Shown here one piece after another: positions 14,101 through 24,352 of a stretch of DNA of 64,000 bases. This DNA comes from Halisarca cf. caerulea (Eukaryota; Porifera; Demospongiae; Chondrillida; Halisarcidae): positions 3,313,501 through 3,377,500 of the forward strand of contig CAUJGJ010000397.1 of the NCBI GenBank assembly GCA_963170055.1, read 5' to 3'. How positions within the stretch are numbered: the first letter of the stretch is position 1; the number at the start of each line of letters is the position of its first letter. Below the pieces are notes generated by a model that saw only the letters and a program-made list of their open reading frames with translations, was not told the origin of the DNA and ran no database searches. The position numbers and the translations under genes are program-made.

Positions 14101-14176
14101 GCCAACTGTGTCCACATCTCACTTCTTTTTCAAACCCTTTGTATCATTTAGGTCTCACTGGGGTTGTGAAATGTAA
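8132..14176 (+). CDS. Helitron Rep/helicase (RepHel) with C-terminal OTU protease domain
   Basis: About 2,014 residues, intronless; ATG at 8132, though upstream sequence is in frame past one TGA. Order: charged coiled coil built from a repeat like ETAEERDKRLKVL (residues about 1-210); Cys-rich zinc-binding-like block (about 245-305); Helitron N-terminal domain; Rep nuclease with HUH motif SPHIHSLWW (about 717) and two-Tyr motif YICSYMCK (about 856); helicase with Walker A GGAGTGKS (about 1215), Walker B IIIDEISM (about 1302), VGDFYQLSPV and the C-terminal VQGLSLDSA/YVALSRV motifs; then an OTU domain with GDGNCMYNTI (about 1826) and SSHFTALLP (about 1987). Rep nicks and joins DNA and the helicase unwinds it in rolling-circle transposition. 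OTU fusions occur in some animal Helitrons; their role is unclear. Apart from the TGA before it, the gene is open. Confidence 0.93.
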   Translation: MQITQKKRIELETAEERDKRLGILVANQHKHLEKETAEERDKRLKVLFTNREKRLEEETEEMRSKKLKVYQEYRKKQLDKETPEERTARLEMMAKYRKAKLEMATEEEEMKNKENAFQRKRRWQEGESEEAKKERLVKERLQKKQAREKQKCAEQVGKNYEDEELKGKVQQQQERKRRWKEGESEEAKRARLEKDRLRKKQARERKQSKSMEENGLSEQQQTAPLTKSEAQIVSNRDKFLRAICNGPSCACFACLKLCYKENAHLCSSEDANKLTSHVSGNSQFLTAEWFCNRCISALNRKKIPSTSRWNRMSTASVPTELQDLNSMEERLIARVAPFMKLVLLPRGGQRGITGQVINFPSSMTEVLNQLPRPATGSDIVYIKPPTASKESKSLYYRCRYTIVMNALQWLKENNSAYKNVKITEHCQENFVETENEEEAMEESGVVRSDFLMPDVPVTNYLQEGSFPVHQLEKITRAPLSIFNDQQLEVLAFPTLYPNGNNGFGTHRQFSITPLDYFQSRIMSKDSCWAKHPSYIFWACNIVEAIKLQSSISIALRLRNPTSGRKNKQKKTLTAGELRSTGVGENPDVHENCYSFMRDIRGTAAYWQSARIQLFAMLRTLGPPTFFITFSADDHHWKDLMVVLASCSGRNISKEQVDELSDEERRTLMTSNPVVTARHFQHCFQCLVKEIIKGSGRPIGEVTDFFWRVEFQLRGSPHIHSLWWIKDDPNLDTVEGRTAAPDFIDHYISARISEEGCGEDSLRSVVLRVQKHNHTSTCTKKDKRKKSKECRFDFPQPLSSTTRLKNNEDVGNKSRFYILRRTDGEENVNPYNAPLLLAWQANMDIQLIGSVYGTASYICSYMCKGESEEVKMAISDSLQSLAPNASLRKRLSKLGNTMLSHRQLSGQEAAYRLCHLPLKDSSRKVVFVNTVPPEKRTRILKNRSELLELDDMDTNLFQPGLFDRYAARPQEDEFEKMTLAHFSVWYDSVYNRDDTPKGSSGRHIQPRFQLQGNLGWIKLRTKQACHRTPIMTPQSHGDNYYYSLLLLYIPWRCEKEDLLQKHDSALSAFIAREKEMKVLNCEHYTFAEEVQRAVQQLQAISDGAYMDLVAPNVQHGEREDATHVPEELDHGLHNAENYVQDEQVDVDALSTVADDDNANGALTRMRLTDKAFTELVCNLNAKQREAFDMVVQYTSALHKFHLGQEAQPKPIRIFITGGAGTGKSYVIRAIREHIERSVQGSEEVHGCMVMAPTDVAAFNVDGLTIHRALNLQVEHRRSAYHLKLTAVALRELRMMWRGIHTIIIDEISMVSYEVLQSVHYRLCEIFANDDIFGGLNVIAVGDFYQLSPVNGHFVFSVTKLQSKRLASHLWKDCFQIVELTENVRQQKDSSFSDLLNHVRVGKQTEQDIKLLESRMVAGNNIDLSKPPFEKALRLFPRVADCNAFNEGELMKLSSSTPIFEFEANHVLLENRRSTYGAVSYEKVTEELIPEDDKECGGLPRRLKMTLGAEVMLRRNIKCGDGLVNGAQGVIVGFKWGGKQNTQPSHGSLPEIVYVKFHDPRVGQFTKVYIPNGQQEAVAIEPMSVRFYGRQGTVLQRTQIPLILCWAATLHKVQGLSLDSAVLDLGEKAFEAGMSYVALSRVRTLNGIALVKFEPKKLYANKRVDKEMERLRSIQHAIGCSQPSQDNSEVLPVDLSQSQEDEPPTSLQDISMMETDLDDFLRDILEEMKRVEPVVQLSSQEIHTTCMKEVREFMRNIQDILKSKKKESMEELKELMEAKKVAMNTVINEVNKQENDIFNLETHVVDMSVQEELLPSFTSQYVPVRTTGDGNCMYNTISIALHGTEEFAAHLRAITVYSLLQNKKHMFEVMKPSTQLLLRNVDRNEENITAITEREWSKILQEAAEDQCWGNHFHLHALCLMLKRPIYMYGYMRHRSVGELGRVDVNSSSVEIERLFQQKDRRMNNHIKYLPLVEEYPVIRGFFDSSHFTALLPTVSTSHFFFKPFVSFRSHWGCEM

Positions 14177-14374
14177 TAATTATTGTATTGAGGACTGTGT
14201 TTATGCACATGTAATTATAGTTTGTAATTATTCTTTTTACAACTTTTACTTTCGTCTCATGTTTCCAAGGGATTTCAAAATTCGATTTGTTCCTCATATG
14301 ACGCTTCATAATTGAAATCATATAGGGGTCAGAATGTGCATGCCCCCTATATTATTTCATGTATGAAGGCAATC

Positions 14375-14380
14375 AATAAA
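14375..14380 (+). terminator. AATAAA polyadenylation signal after RepHel
   Basis: AATAAA about 200 bases after the stop at 14176, the first plus-strand poly(A) hexamer after the ORF. Its position fits a 3' end, but the motif is short. Confidence 0.45.
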
Positions 14381-14475
14381 ATGTTCTTTTTATAGTTAGA
14401 AATGTTAAAATTGCTGTTGAAGTATATATGCGTGATAACTAATATGCCCAAATAAAAACTTGGATAGTAATTACT

Positions 14476-14595
14476 AGTTACTATATGCCTTCCGAGGGAG
14501 TATCGTATTTACTGCGTGAGATCCCGAGGGCGCGAAGCGCCTGAGGGGCGAGAGCAGTAAATACGATACTCCCGAGGATAGGGCGTATAGTAACT
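14476..14595. repeat. 120-bp fold-back element with about 40-bp arms
   Basis: The left arm (AGTTACTATATGCC ... GTATTTACTGC) pairs with the right arm (GCAGTAAATAC ... GTATAGTAACT) with few mismatches. The loop is itself GC-rich with inverted GGCGCGAAGCGCC. It is non-coding and lies just after the Helitron gene; it may be an insertion or a structural part of the element. Confidence 0.75.
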
Positions 14596-14599
14596 GGTT

Positions 14600-16380
14600 T
14601 ATCGCCAAATAAACGCTCCAAAAGCGGGAAATCGTTCCTAGAATCATAGAATAGAGAATACGTATGTTGAACAAAACTAAAAAGATTCGATTTCAATATG
14701 GAGGAAAAGGATTTCGAAGACAATAAAGAACTTAGTCACGAAGGCAATGTCAGGTGCGGTTAAGTTAAACTTTTTTTATTTGGAGGAAATGTCTCTGCTC
14801 GTTGCTTCTATAAAAGCCTGCGCGAAGCCTTCAATATAAGCCTGCGCGAAGTCTTCTGCGTTTCGGAAAGCTAGACTTTGCTCCAGTTTGCCTTCTGTTG
14901 CGTTCTTTTAGTTCTGCTTACATTGGGTCTATGCTTCATCATAGAGTATCTATGGCTTCATGGATTGTGGTTTCACAGTTTACATTGCCTAATTACTTAC
15001 TGCCCTAGACTGGGCGCTTACCCGTGCTGCCAGGGTAGTAACCAAATTTACTACCCTGGCGGCTCCTTTGATGTATGACGTCATCGGGCGATAAATACTA
15101 ATATTAAAATCAACCATAGGCCAAACTAGAATAATTCTTAGATTCTTAGATACATACATAGTTTCTCCCCACGATGACAAAATTGTCATCATATATCACC
15201 CAGTGTGAAAGGTTATGCATAAGTTTTATGCTACTTTGAATGTAGGAGCACGTATCGCTACTACACACGACACCATCCATTCAAAAATAAAATAATCTGT
15301 GATGGTAATGACCGCTTCCTCGTCAGCGAAGCACTTTTGACAACAACATTAATAATTGTTGAACTGAATCAAAAGCATAAGATTAGCATTTTAAATGCGC
15401 TTTGTCTAAAAAGAAATTCAAACTATTAAATATTAGGAAAGCCCTAATCTTATGCTACTATTAAAGTAACAGCATGTTGCTGTTATGCACGAAGCCATCC
15501 ATGAATGAATACCTCTTGATGGCATTCTTTAGCTTTCATGCTTTGTGAAGCACCTCTTGGTCAACAATATAATATTGTTGAACGTGATAGTCTAACTTGA
15601 ATGAATTAGATAGAAACCAAAACTGAATTTGTATGCAATTAGACTACATTTCCATGCAGACTCCAAGTCTGTACAGCTTTTGCAACGCCCCTGCTCAGAG
15701 TCCAGTTATTTGGGGCATCTTGCAAATGCATTTAGAGTAGTTATTGCCCATATAGATAAGGTGGTTGAAATTTAGAGTTCATGTTTGAGCAAACACTTGT
15801 AATGAGCCATGTGCATTTAATAAGCAATCCTATAGCCTATAAGGGAAGAATACATGTCATTGGGGAGTATATATTAGTCATGTCTATACATCCATAGAAC
15901 AAAGGCAAATGGCTAATCATTACACATTGAACCCCATATACAGATAGTGAGTGCCACCTCAACCTTAAGTTTACACCACTCTGCAAATTGAGTACAACTA
16001 TAAAAGGTTGGGAATTATGGCACAGTATATCACCCTTTACATCCTGTACCTGCATATATTGGTACGCAGTATACATTTCTTCTGGTATTTGCTACCTTCA
16101 TCGGTATGCAGTACCTTTTCCCATAGTACCTTCCTTTGGTACACAACTTCCAGTGCCTTTGATGGTAAACAGTACATTAGTATTATAGTCTCACATATTG
16201 GGCTATGCACATTGCACTGCCCAATGGAGACTTGCAGAGATCACAATGATCGTACTATTGACTACTTGTGGCCAATTTTGGATACCTTGTGCACCTTAGC
16301 ACGGAAAAAATATTACTATAACATGCTGACTATATTGATCTGCTGAAAGATCACATTGTATATTCTGTTCTTTATTCTAT
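14600..16380. other. no supported gene; small palindromes only
   Basis: Contains two copies of an AAGCCTGCGCGAAG motif (about 14815-14855), a short perfect hairpin GCCAGGGTAGTA/TACTACCCTGGC (15029-15060), and AACAAT/ATTGTT pairs near 15345 and 15565. ORFs are short and lack family motifs. I read it as Helitron interior or inserted debris. Confidence 0.5.
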
Positions 16381-16434
16381 AGCTACACATTTAAGTGATT
16401 CTGGTGGATCACACAACGGTACACCTGTACCATT

Positions 16435-16865
16435 ATATGTATAGTATTTTATTGCACCATTTTTATTTTGGATTGGAGGAGTTTTACAGTCTCTTGCAGA
16501 CCCTAGTTAAAACGAATCCAATCCTCTTGGATGCAAAGCATGCCTACCTCCTCGTGGTGCATCCTGGGACTACTATTATTATAGTATTGCAGAATGGCAT
16601 GCGTATTAACTTTTATTGAAATTATCACTGTCATTTATAATTAATAAAACTGACTAGATCATGATCCCAATATATTGTTGGGATTATTGAATGCTAAAAC
16701 TTGACACACACACACACACACACACACACACATTTTACTACACCACTACACAAAACCATGCATTTCTTACAGTGATCTTTCGAGTCCATTAGAAAGATTT
16801 CCAAGTGATTCGAGTTTCCAGGGCCGTAGGCGGCCCACGAGTTTTTTAAACTCAAATCACTTGTT
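16435..16865 (+). repeat. shared element tail, copy 1 (ends in stem-loop)
   Basis: Nearly identical to 31410-31840: an AT-rich block, an internal (AC)n tract (16704-16732), then a terminal stem-loop (16803-16864) with arms AAGTGATTCGAGTTT and AAACTCAAATCACTT around a GGGCCG...CGGCCC inner part. A 60-residue ORF here differs from its twin at five sites that all change the amino acid, so it is probably not coding. Confidence 0.85.
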
Positions 16866-16919
16866 TTTCATGTTCAGAAGAATAGACTAGAAGCACTGAA
16901 GGCAATTGGTGAGAGTGTG

Positions 16920-17163
16920 ATTGTCTATATTTGGATGTCTCTGTGTTTGTGTGTGTGGGGGTGTGGGTGTGTGTGTGGGTGTGTGTGGGGGGGTGGGGGG
17001 GTGGGTGTATAATCATGGTATAATCGTGTGAGTTGTATGTGCATAATACATTATTATGTATATATTGTATGTATATAATAATATGTGTATACATATACCT
17101 CAGTGAATTTGTGTATGTTCAGTGTGTGTGTGTGAGTGCATGTGTATGTGTGGGTGCATGTGT

Positions 17164-17231
<68 letters not shown>

Positions 17232-17324
17232 GTAAATATTATATGTATACGTATTCATCAGTAATTTTAGATATGTTCAGTGTGTGTGTGAGTGCATGTG
17301 TATGTGTGGGTGCATTTGTGTGTA

Positions 17325-17366
<42 letters not shown>

Positions 17367-17395
17367 TGTGGTGTATACTCATCTGAGTTGTATGT
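16920..17395. repeat. TG-rich simple and short tandem repeats
   Basis: TG tracts (main one about 17165-17230) and a duplicated module TGTTCAGTGTGTGTG...GAGTGCATGTGTATGTG at about 17116 and 17275. No gene. Confidence 0.85.
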
Positions 17396-17409
17396 GTATA
17401 TGTGTGTAT

Positions 17410-18053
17410 TACCCCATTTACACTGGAGAAATTTAAAGCGATTTAGTTAAACCGCTTTCGAAAGTGATTTAACTAAATTGCTTCAACGCGTTTACACACA
17501 ACAGCTTGAGCCGATTTCAAAGGCGGTTTGAACTCAATAGTGTGAACGCTTTAAATCACTTTAAGAGACGTTTGCCGTTTTATCCTAAGTAGAAGATGAA
17601 AAGCGTCATCAATCTATACTTTGGTGGTCTTGTTATCCTTTCTTTGTAAAATGAATGCGTGTAGTGTACCGCGGCATTCGTCGGTGGTAAAATTCTAGCA
17701 TCCACTTCTTCAGCTATCTTTGGATAGTTTTCTTCCTCTAAAACGTCCGCTATATGTAAAATTTTCTCAACTACCTTGTAGAATTTCTTCGAAATAGAAT
17801 AGGACTTCTTGCTGCGAATAAATAACAAAAGTAAAGCCACTGTCCAATTTTAAATCGCATTAACCTACTAAAACCATTTACACTTAAAGCGCTTTACTTT
17901 AAACCAGTTTCGAACCGACTTCAAACCACCTCGAAAGGTGGTTTAGCTAAACCGGTTTTGTAATCGCTTTAACGTGTTTACACGCAAGCGGTTTAAACCG
18001 ATTTATCTTTAAAGCGCTTTCTAAACCGGTTTAACGCTCCAGTGTAAATGGGG
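17410..18053. mobile_element. 644-bp non-autonomous TIR element
   Basis: Ends are inverted copies of CCCCATTTACACTGGAG, flanked by TA on both sides (17408-17409 and 18054-18055). The inner arms are full of AAAGCG/CGCTTT and AACCGG blocks that pair over longer distance. A minus-strand ORF of 86 residues (17580-17840) has no recognisable motif. TA flanks suggest Tc1/mariner mobilisation, though the family is not certain. Confidence 0.75.
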
Positions 18054-18059
18054 TATATG

Positions 18060-18875
18060 TTTAATATTGTGTTTATATATGTATGTGCGGGTGTGTGTAT
18101 GTGTGTATTTGAGTATGTGTACTTGTGTTAATGGAATTGTATCATCATCCCAGGCTTTCCTCAAGGACTTGGAAAAGAGGCTGAGAATAGCAACAAGAGA
18201 GGCAAAATGGTATACCTAACTTCTTCAGTGGATGTCTGTCATCATCCAGGCTGGAATGGGAACACTTCAAACTGAAGTTTTGTTCTTGACAATTTACACC
18301 GCCTTTTCTTGTGTATATGTTTATTTTAGTAATTTGTGTGTGTCAAAACCTATATTATATATTACTATGTGCATGTTCAATCATCCTAGTGTTTTATCAT
18401 TACTTTATCATGTTGTTTACCATTGATACTCGACCCTACCCAATATGTTTACTAATAATATTAATAATTATGGTTGTACAATATAATGATGATTACATGA
18501 GTAGTCTGTAATGAGCAAATAACTGATATTGAATACAGGTTATTGCGGGCCTAAGCATGTTTTGAGTACCATATAGGCGCTTATTTTCACGAATGAGGCG
18601 GCATTCTTGGAAATTCAAGCGCAAATATTTTATTAGATACAGAGACTATTTGTCTAATACAATAGTCGAGTATGGTGCATTTGCGAAAATAAAATCGCAA
18701 ATTACAGCCAAGTTTGTCAATCGCGAAATATACGCCCCGCGATAATTAGCGCCAATACCGTATAGTTCCCTGCAAATTGTCCAACCTAGTCTGACGTAGC
18801 CAGACTCATTCCTTCCTTGACATGGTGAGAATGGGTCTGGCCGCGTCAGACTATGTCCTTTGCACTCACTAAAAT
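18060..18875. other. no supported gene
   Basis: One exon-like segment (about 18152-18209, coding for a short Lys/Arg-rich helix between AG and GT) stands alone with no partner exons. The rest is AT-rich with no motif. Confidence 0.4.
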
Positions 18876-18879
18876 GCCG

Positions 18880-19210
18880 CCGCGAATGCACGAAACAGAA
18901 TTCCAGTGATTTTGCAGCTGTTCTTCATTGGAAAGCCGTTCTTGACTGGTCCTTTGATTTTCTTTGTCTTTGTGTTTCTGAGCGCATTTCTCGGGTTTGA
19001 TAAAGTCTCGCCATACTGCGGAGCATGGTAAGCAAGTATTTATTGCTATTGCTTGCGGCGGAACTGTTGCGTAACCATGCATTGGGGTCAAAGGTTGTTG
19101 TACGCCAGAGCACGTTGGCCACGTAGAATACTACCTCAACTAGTACAGCAGATTATTTTCGTTGGGTCTCGTTCTTCGGTCGTTTGTGCCTTCGTAAGCG
19201 TTGAACCTTT
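18880..19210 (-). repeat. diverged dispersed repeat, copy 1
   Basis: The reverse complement matches 49505-49870 over roughly 300 bases with visible divergence: shared stretches include CTCCGCAGTATG and GAGACTTTATCAAACCCGA. Short minus-strand ORFs inside are not conserved between copies, so it is probably a non-coding TE relic. Confidence 0.7.
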
Positions 19211-19589
19211 TTATTAAGAGGTGGTGTGTGTCTCTGTATGTGTGTGGCTATGTGGGAGAGATCACCTTTGTTATTACAGGTCTACATATGGTTACAGCAT
19301 ACGTTGTTGTGTGTGTTCTTTGTGAGGCATGTTTGGTTTTACATTTTATTTCTGTGTATATGTGTAATGTGTAAGGTAAAAGCAGGTAATTCCGAGAAGC
19401 TGGTAATTTTGGGAATTCCGTATACTTGTCAGTTAGTTGACTGAATAGCTGAAGGTGGTGAGAGGGTAGTTGATATAATAATTTGGGTCTATTCTATTCC
19501 ACTTTCTTCCAAACAATCTACTGCAAAGATTGCAAAATACACGACAGTTTCCGGAATTACCAACTTCCCGATATTACCTGCGTTTACGT

Positions 19590-19734
19590 GTGTTTGCAAT
19601 TTGAAAAGTGTGTGTGTGTGTGTGTGTGTGTGTGTTTATGTATGTACATACGCATGTGTGTGTCGATATTAGTAGTGTACACTATTTACTGTGTGTGTGT
19701 GTGTTTGTGTGTGTGTGTGCATGTGTGTTTATGA

Positions 19735-19780
<46 letters not shown>

Positions 19781-20248
19781 TTATGGTGTGTGACGCAGTT
19801 CATTTGTACATGTTGTTTTGTACATGTGTAAAGTGTGTGTGTTTACAATTGGAAAAGGGTGTATCATGTATGTATTTGTGAGTGTATGTGTGCACATGTG
19901 CATGTTTGTTTGTAGACTTGATATTTGGAATTTAGTTTTGTTATCTGTGTGAGTAGTTGCGTATATGTGTGTGTTTGTGTGTGACGTGTTTGTACATGTA
20001 GTTTTGCAAATGTTTATGATACGTATGTGTGTGTGTGTATGTGTGTGTGTGTTTGTGAATTTGTGTGCACATGTGCATGTTTGTGTTGTTATCTCCAGTA
20101 GTGGAGAATGTATAGTGTGTGTGTGTGTGTTTGTGAGCGTATGCCTGCACATGTGCATGTTTGTGTGTAGACTTTATGGTTGGAATTCACTTTTGTTGTC
20201 TGTATGTGCAATTGTGTGTGTGTGTGCGTGTGTGCATGTAGTTGGTGC

Positions 20249-20312
<64 letters not shown>

Positions 20313-20517
20313 ACAGTGTGTGTTTGTGTATGTACATTAATACATTATGCTTATGTTGTTGACCTTTAAGTCACAATTTGGTATTCCATGTGTGTGTGTA
20401 TATGAGATATACGTATGTTTGTATGTAGTTAGTGTATCTGTCTGTCTGTCTCTCTTTCTGTGTGTGTGTGTGTGTGTGTGCGTGTGTGCGTGTGTGCGTG
20501 TGTGTATGTGTGTATGT

Positions 20518-20555
<38 letters not shown>

Positions 20556-20736
20556 AGTGTGTGTTTGTGTATGTACATTAATACATTATACTTATGTTGT
20601 TGACCTTTAAGTCACAATTTGGTATTCCATGTGTGTGTGTATATGAGATATACGTATGTTTGCATGTAGTTAGTGTATCTGTCTGTCTGTCTCTCTTTCT
20701 GTGTGTGTGTGTGTGCGTGTGTGCGTGTGTGTATGT

Positions 20737-20793
<57 letters not shown>

Positions 20794-21234
20794 TGCGTAC
20801 ATAGTGTGTGTTTGTGGTCATTACTACATTATACTTATGTTGTTCACTATGTACAATATGTATATGTAAGTGTTTGTGTTTGTATTTGTACATGTGTATA
20901 TGATATGTTCATGTGTGTGTTTGAGAGTTTGTGTGCACATGTGCATGTGCATGTTTGTGTCACTATCACTAGTAGTATAGACCTTTTAGGCACAATTTGG
21001 TTTTATTCCGTGTGTGTGTGTGTGTGTTTGTATGACATTGTGTGTACATTAATGCATTATACTTATGTTGTTCTCTATGTACAATATGTATATGTATTGT
21101 GTTTGTGTTTGTGTTTGTACATGTGTATATGATATGTTCATGTGTGTTTGTGTGCTTACGTGTACACATGTGCATGTGCATGTTTGTGTCGCTATCGCTA
21201 GTATTATAGACCTTTTAACCACAATTTGGTTTTA

Positions 21235-21300
<66 letters not shown>
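19590..21300. repeat. TG-rich minisatellite with about 235-240-bp units
   Basis: TG tracts alternate with a unique spacer. The block TACATTAATACATTAT...CACAATTTGGTATTCCATG occurs at about 20331 and 20573 almost unchanged, and a related block (CACTATCACTAGTAGTATAGACC) at about 20962 and 21190. Cys-Val ORFs on either strand are the repeat, not genes. Confidence 0.85.
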
Positions 21301-23078
21301 ATTTTATGTATTAGCTGCATCATATCATAAATGGGCTGCTTGCAGGTGTGTTCATTGTCATGTACATGCTTTATCCATGTATTGACTTGGTGTCTGTTTT
21401 ATGTGGGTGTATGGCATTTTGTGTGTATATAATACTATGCATGTGTGTTTATGTATGTTTGCCAATAGTTTGTGAATTTATGTGTACATGTGCCATGTAT
21501 TTGTGTGGGTGATGTGGGTGTACGGGTGTGTTTGTGTGTGTATACCATGTATCTGTGTGTCTGTGTGTTTGTGTATATGCATGTGTCAGTAAGTGTTAGT
21601 GTTTGTGTATATACTGCATGTACAAGATTGTGGAGTTATATGTACAATAGTTCAATAGAAAAGGGACGATTACAGAGAACTTACATTTAATAATATAAAT
21701 ATTTTGCAATGAAATTGGAAATGTCAATTGTGGAATGTGATAAAACAGAGCTAATGAAGAATTGTACAATGAAGATTACATTTGCATCTTGCTCAAAATG
21801 AATAATAATTGTCTTTCATGGCTAATATATAATGCTCAAGTATAGTACATGTATAGACACAAACATGCACATACTATACATATAAATAATTAAAAACATA
21901 TACATAAAACACGCATTGCACACACATGCTTACACAAGTTACAGTATATGTATACACACACACACTGAAACGTACATGTACACATGTACAAGACAAACAC
22001 TGAGACATTTACTCGCATACAAAACTCACGCACATGTGTTAAAAAGACAGACCGTGTAATACACACACACACACACACACTGAGAATGTACATGTGTGCA
22101 AAACACACTGCATGAGACATGGTACACATACACACACACACTGAGACATGTACACGCACATGCACACACACACACACACACACACAGACACACACACACA
22201 CAGAGAAAGATGTACACATGTGCACACACACCCTGAGATGTACCATATGTACAAGAAACACAGTCATGCACTTATAACAAATCAGCTTTATAGTCTGTAT
22301 ACGTATATAGAGAATATCAGATGGCAATAGCATACCAACACTCACAATACCATACACTCGCATATGTATAAACACACACAATGTATAGCCATATTACAGT
22401 AGCAAGAAATCGGAAATTCGACGGCATGGTATTTATTTACATAATCCTTGAAACAATCACAAGTACAAAAGCAAAAAAACTTGAATGCTGAAGAAAATAG
22501 ACCGAAATGTTCAAAAGAAAGAGTTCACGAATAAGTACGTACGCGTATGGCCAGCGAAATACAAAATATAAAGGTTATCTACAAAAAGAATAAACGTAAT
22601 CATTCACAGTGATCACACAGGGTATTGATAACAGACTTACCTTCTTGGAGAATCCACTGTTTGCTTTTAACTCCTGTAGAAACGAGAAGTACAATAAAGT
22701 TAACTTTTCAGCGTATGGCTAGGACGATAGTCCTTCGGTCATCATATGAAGTACCTACACAATGAAGAACGAAAATGGTAAAGAAAGAGCCCAACTAAGC
22801 AATTACATGCAGCAATAGTGAGTGTAATATAACTTACTGAAATACTGACACAATACAAACTGTTGTGTTGAAAGATGAACATTTAGACCTAGTAACAAAT
22901 CCAATCTTTAACAATGTCCCTCAGACTGAAAATTATAGCGATTCGTAACACCAATTGCGTATAAGGCAATGAAAACCGTCACCTTTGTGCCGTGAACCTC
23001 TTCATCGATAGACAATACTCAACAAGTGGCAAACGTTAGCCTGCTATTGTCACGTGCTAATTACGTCAGTATAAATTA
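21300..23078. other. microsatellite flank and AT-rich spacer, no supported gene
   Basis: TG-rich to about 21600, CA-rich to about 22380, then AT-rich sequence to the pogo end. I see no splice-compatible ORFs or protein motifs. Confidence 0.5.
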
Positions 23079-23181
23079 CCGTAGACACTGGTTGTTAAGC
23101 GCCCCGCTTATGAGTCTGAGTAGCAAGAAGAATGGGCGCTTAACAATGATAAGCGCTTAACAGTGAGCATAATTTTTGAAA

Positions 23182-23523
23182 ATGGCGGATACCCGGACCT
23201 ATGCGTACAGCAGTGTTATTCGAGGGCATCATGTCTATAAGAGTATTTGGACACCTGTTATTGGTGAAACACTTGAAGTTAGAATTGAAGAAAATAACGA
23301 ACATGATAGATTTGCCGTTTCTGTCTTGAGAGAAGATGAAATCGTAGGACACGTACCACAAAAAATATCTCGGCTTTTATCTTCTTTTTTAAATCAAGGA
23401 GGAGCGGTAACAGCAGAAGTAATTGGAAAGAGAATTCACGGAAAAGGACTAGAAGTACCCTGTCTATATAATGTTACAGGGAACAAAAAGCTGGTTAGGA
23501 AATTCAGAGCCAAACTATCTTGA
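23182..23523 (+). CDS. small HIRAN-domain protein in pogo element
   Basis: 113 residues, intact, from the ATG at 23182 (AAAATGG context). Almost the whole protein is one HIRAN-like domain: RGHHVYKSIWTP near the start, NEHDRFAVSVL in the middle, IVGHVPQKISRL, then GKGLEVPCLYNVTG near the end. HIRAN domains bind DNA 3' ends in HLTF-type remodellers. It lies between the pogo TIR and the end of the transposase gene, convergent with it, so it travels with the element. A role in end binding or repair is inference. Confidence 0.8.
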   Translation: MADTRTYAYSSVIRGHHVYKSIWTPVIGETLEVRIEENNEHDRFAVSVLREDEIVGHVPQKISRLLSSFLNQGGAVTAEVIGKRIHGKGLEVPCLYNVTGNKKLVRKFRAKLS

Positions 23524-24352
23524 TCTTAATAATATTAACACAACTTTTTAATCATATTTTACAAAGTGTCTAAGCATAATTATGGTATATCTATTACTTA
23601 AGTATAGGAAAACTGACACATAATCATGTTTATTATGATCACTGTTCATCATCATTACTTTCAGAGGAAAGTATGCGGATTCGTTGCCTGGTTCTCTTCT
23701 GCTTGCATGTGCACGTAATGTCTTGATCACTGTCATCTTCATTGCTGTTGTTGTCAGTTTGCATATCTTGGCTGTATTCTTCCTTGCTGCAACTGCTATC
23801 ATCCCTGCAGTAGTCGTCATCCACGCTCTGGTCATCTTGAAGTTCACTATTGCTACCTTTGCTACTGTCACTGTGGCTGTCTGGGCCACTATCTCCACCA
23901 CTGTTGTTGCCTCCAGGATTTCCTTCATCACCACTATCATCATCTGTGAGAGATTCGTCATCGCTGCTGCTGAATAAGTCACATTCATCATCACTGCTAG
24001 CCACTGCGGGGATACAGTAGTTGTCAATGCCCATGATTCTGATCTCACTGTCCTCTGATCCATCAATTGCAACTGTAATGCCTGTCTTCTTGAAGCTTCG
24101 ACAAATCATATCCGTACTGTTGCTGAGCTCTTCCCATGCCTGACCTATCCATCCTGTGAGCAATATGCGTCGACATCCAGCATTGATATTTCCTTTCACA
24201 TAGTCTTCCAGATTACTTTGCATATGCTCGGTTGCAAGTCGATCAATCACAGCTTTAAACGTGGACCGCAAGTACATAAACTATCGCGCGTATGATCTTA
24301 CGCGATCTGTTCACGATTAACGCGTTTCTCGAGTTCGCCCAGCTTCAACTGG

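Larger units (their letters stand above)
7200..16865 (+). mobile_element. Helitron with 2A-bearing polyprotein (left edge uncertain)
   Basis: The core is a single reading frame (7214-14176, one TGA break) with two 2A motifs, a coiled coil, a Helitron Rep HUH region, a PIF1-type helicase and an OTU domain. The suggested right edge is the stem-loop at 16803-16864, because 430 bases ending there recur after the deleted relative at 30649-31840. The left edge is not clear; homology with that relative begins near 7270 (TTTATGGTGCACG). The 14.2-16.4 kb stretch probably contains later insertions. The coding call is strong; the outer limits are inference. Confidence 0.7.

Noticed and set aside
16395..16619. 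60-residue ORF in the tail repeat, shared with 31411-31591
   Set aside because: All differences seen between the two copies change the amino acid, so there is no sign of protein conservation.
18152..18209. Exon-like segment between AG and GT
   Set aside because: No partner exons in phase nearby; one short open segment is not enough.
20000..22000. CRISPR-like array in the tandem TG units
   Set aside because: Units are long and spacers not unique; simple minisatellite.
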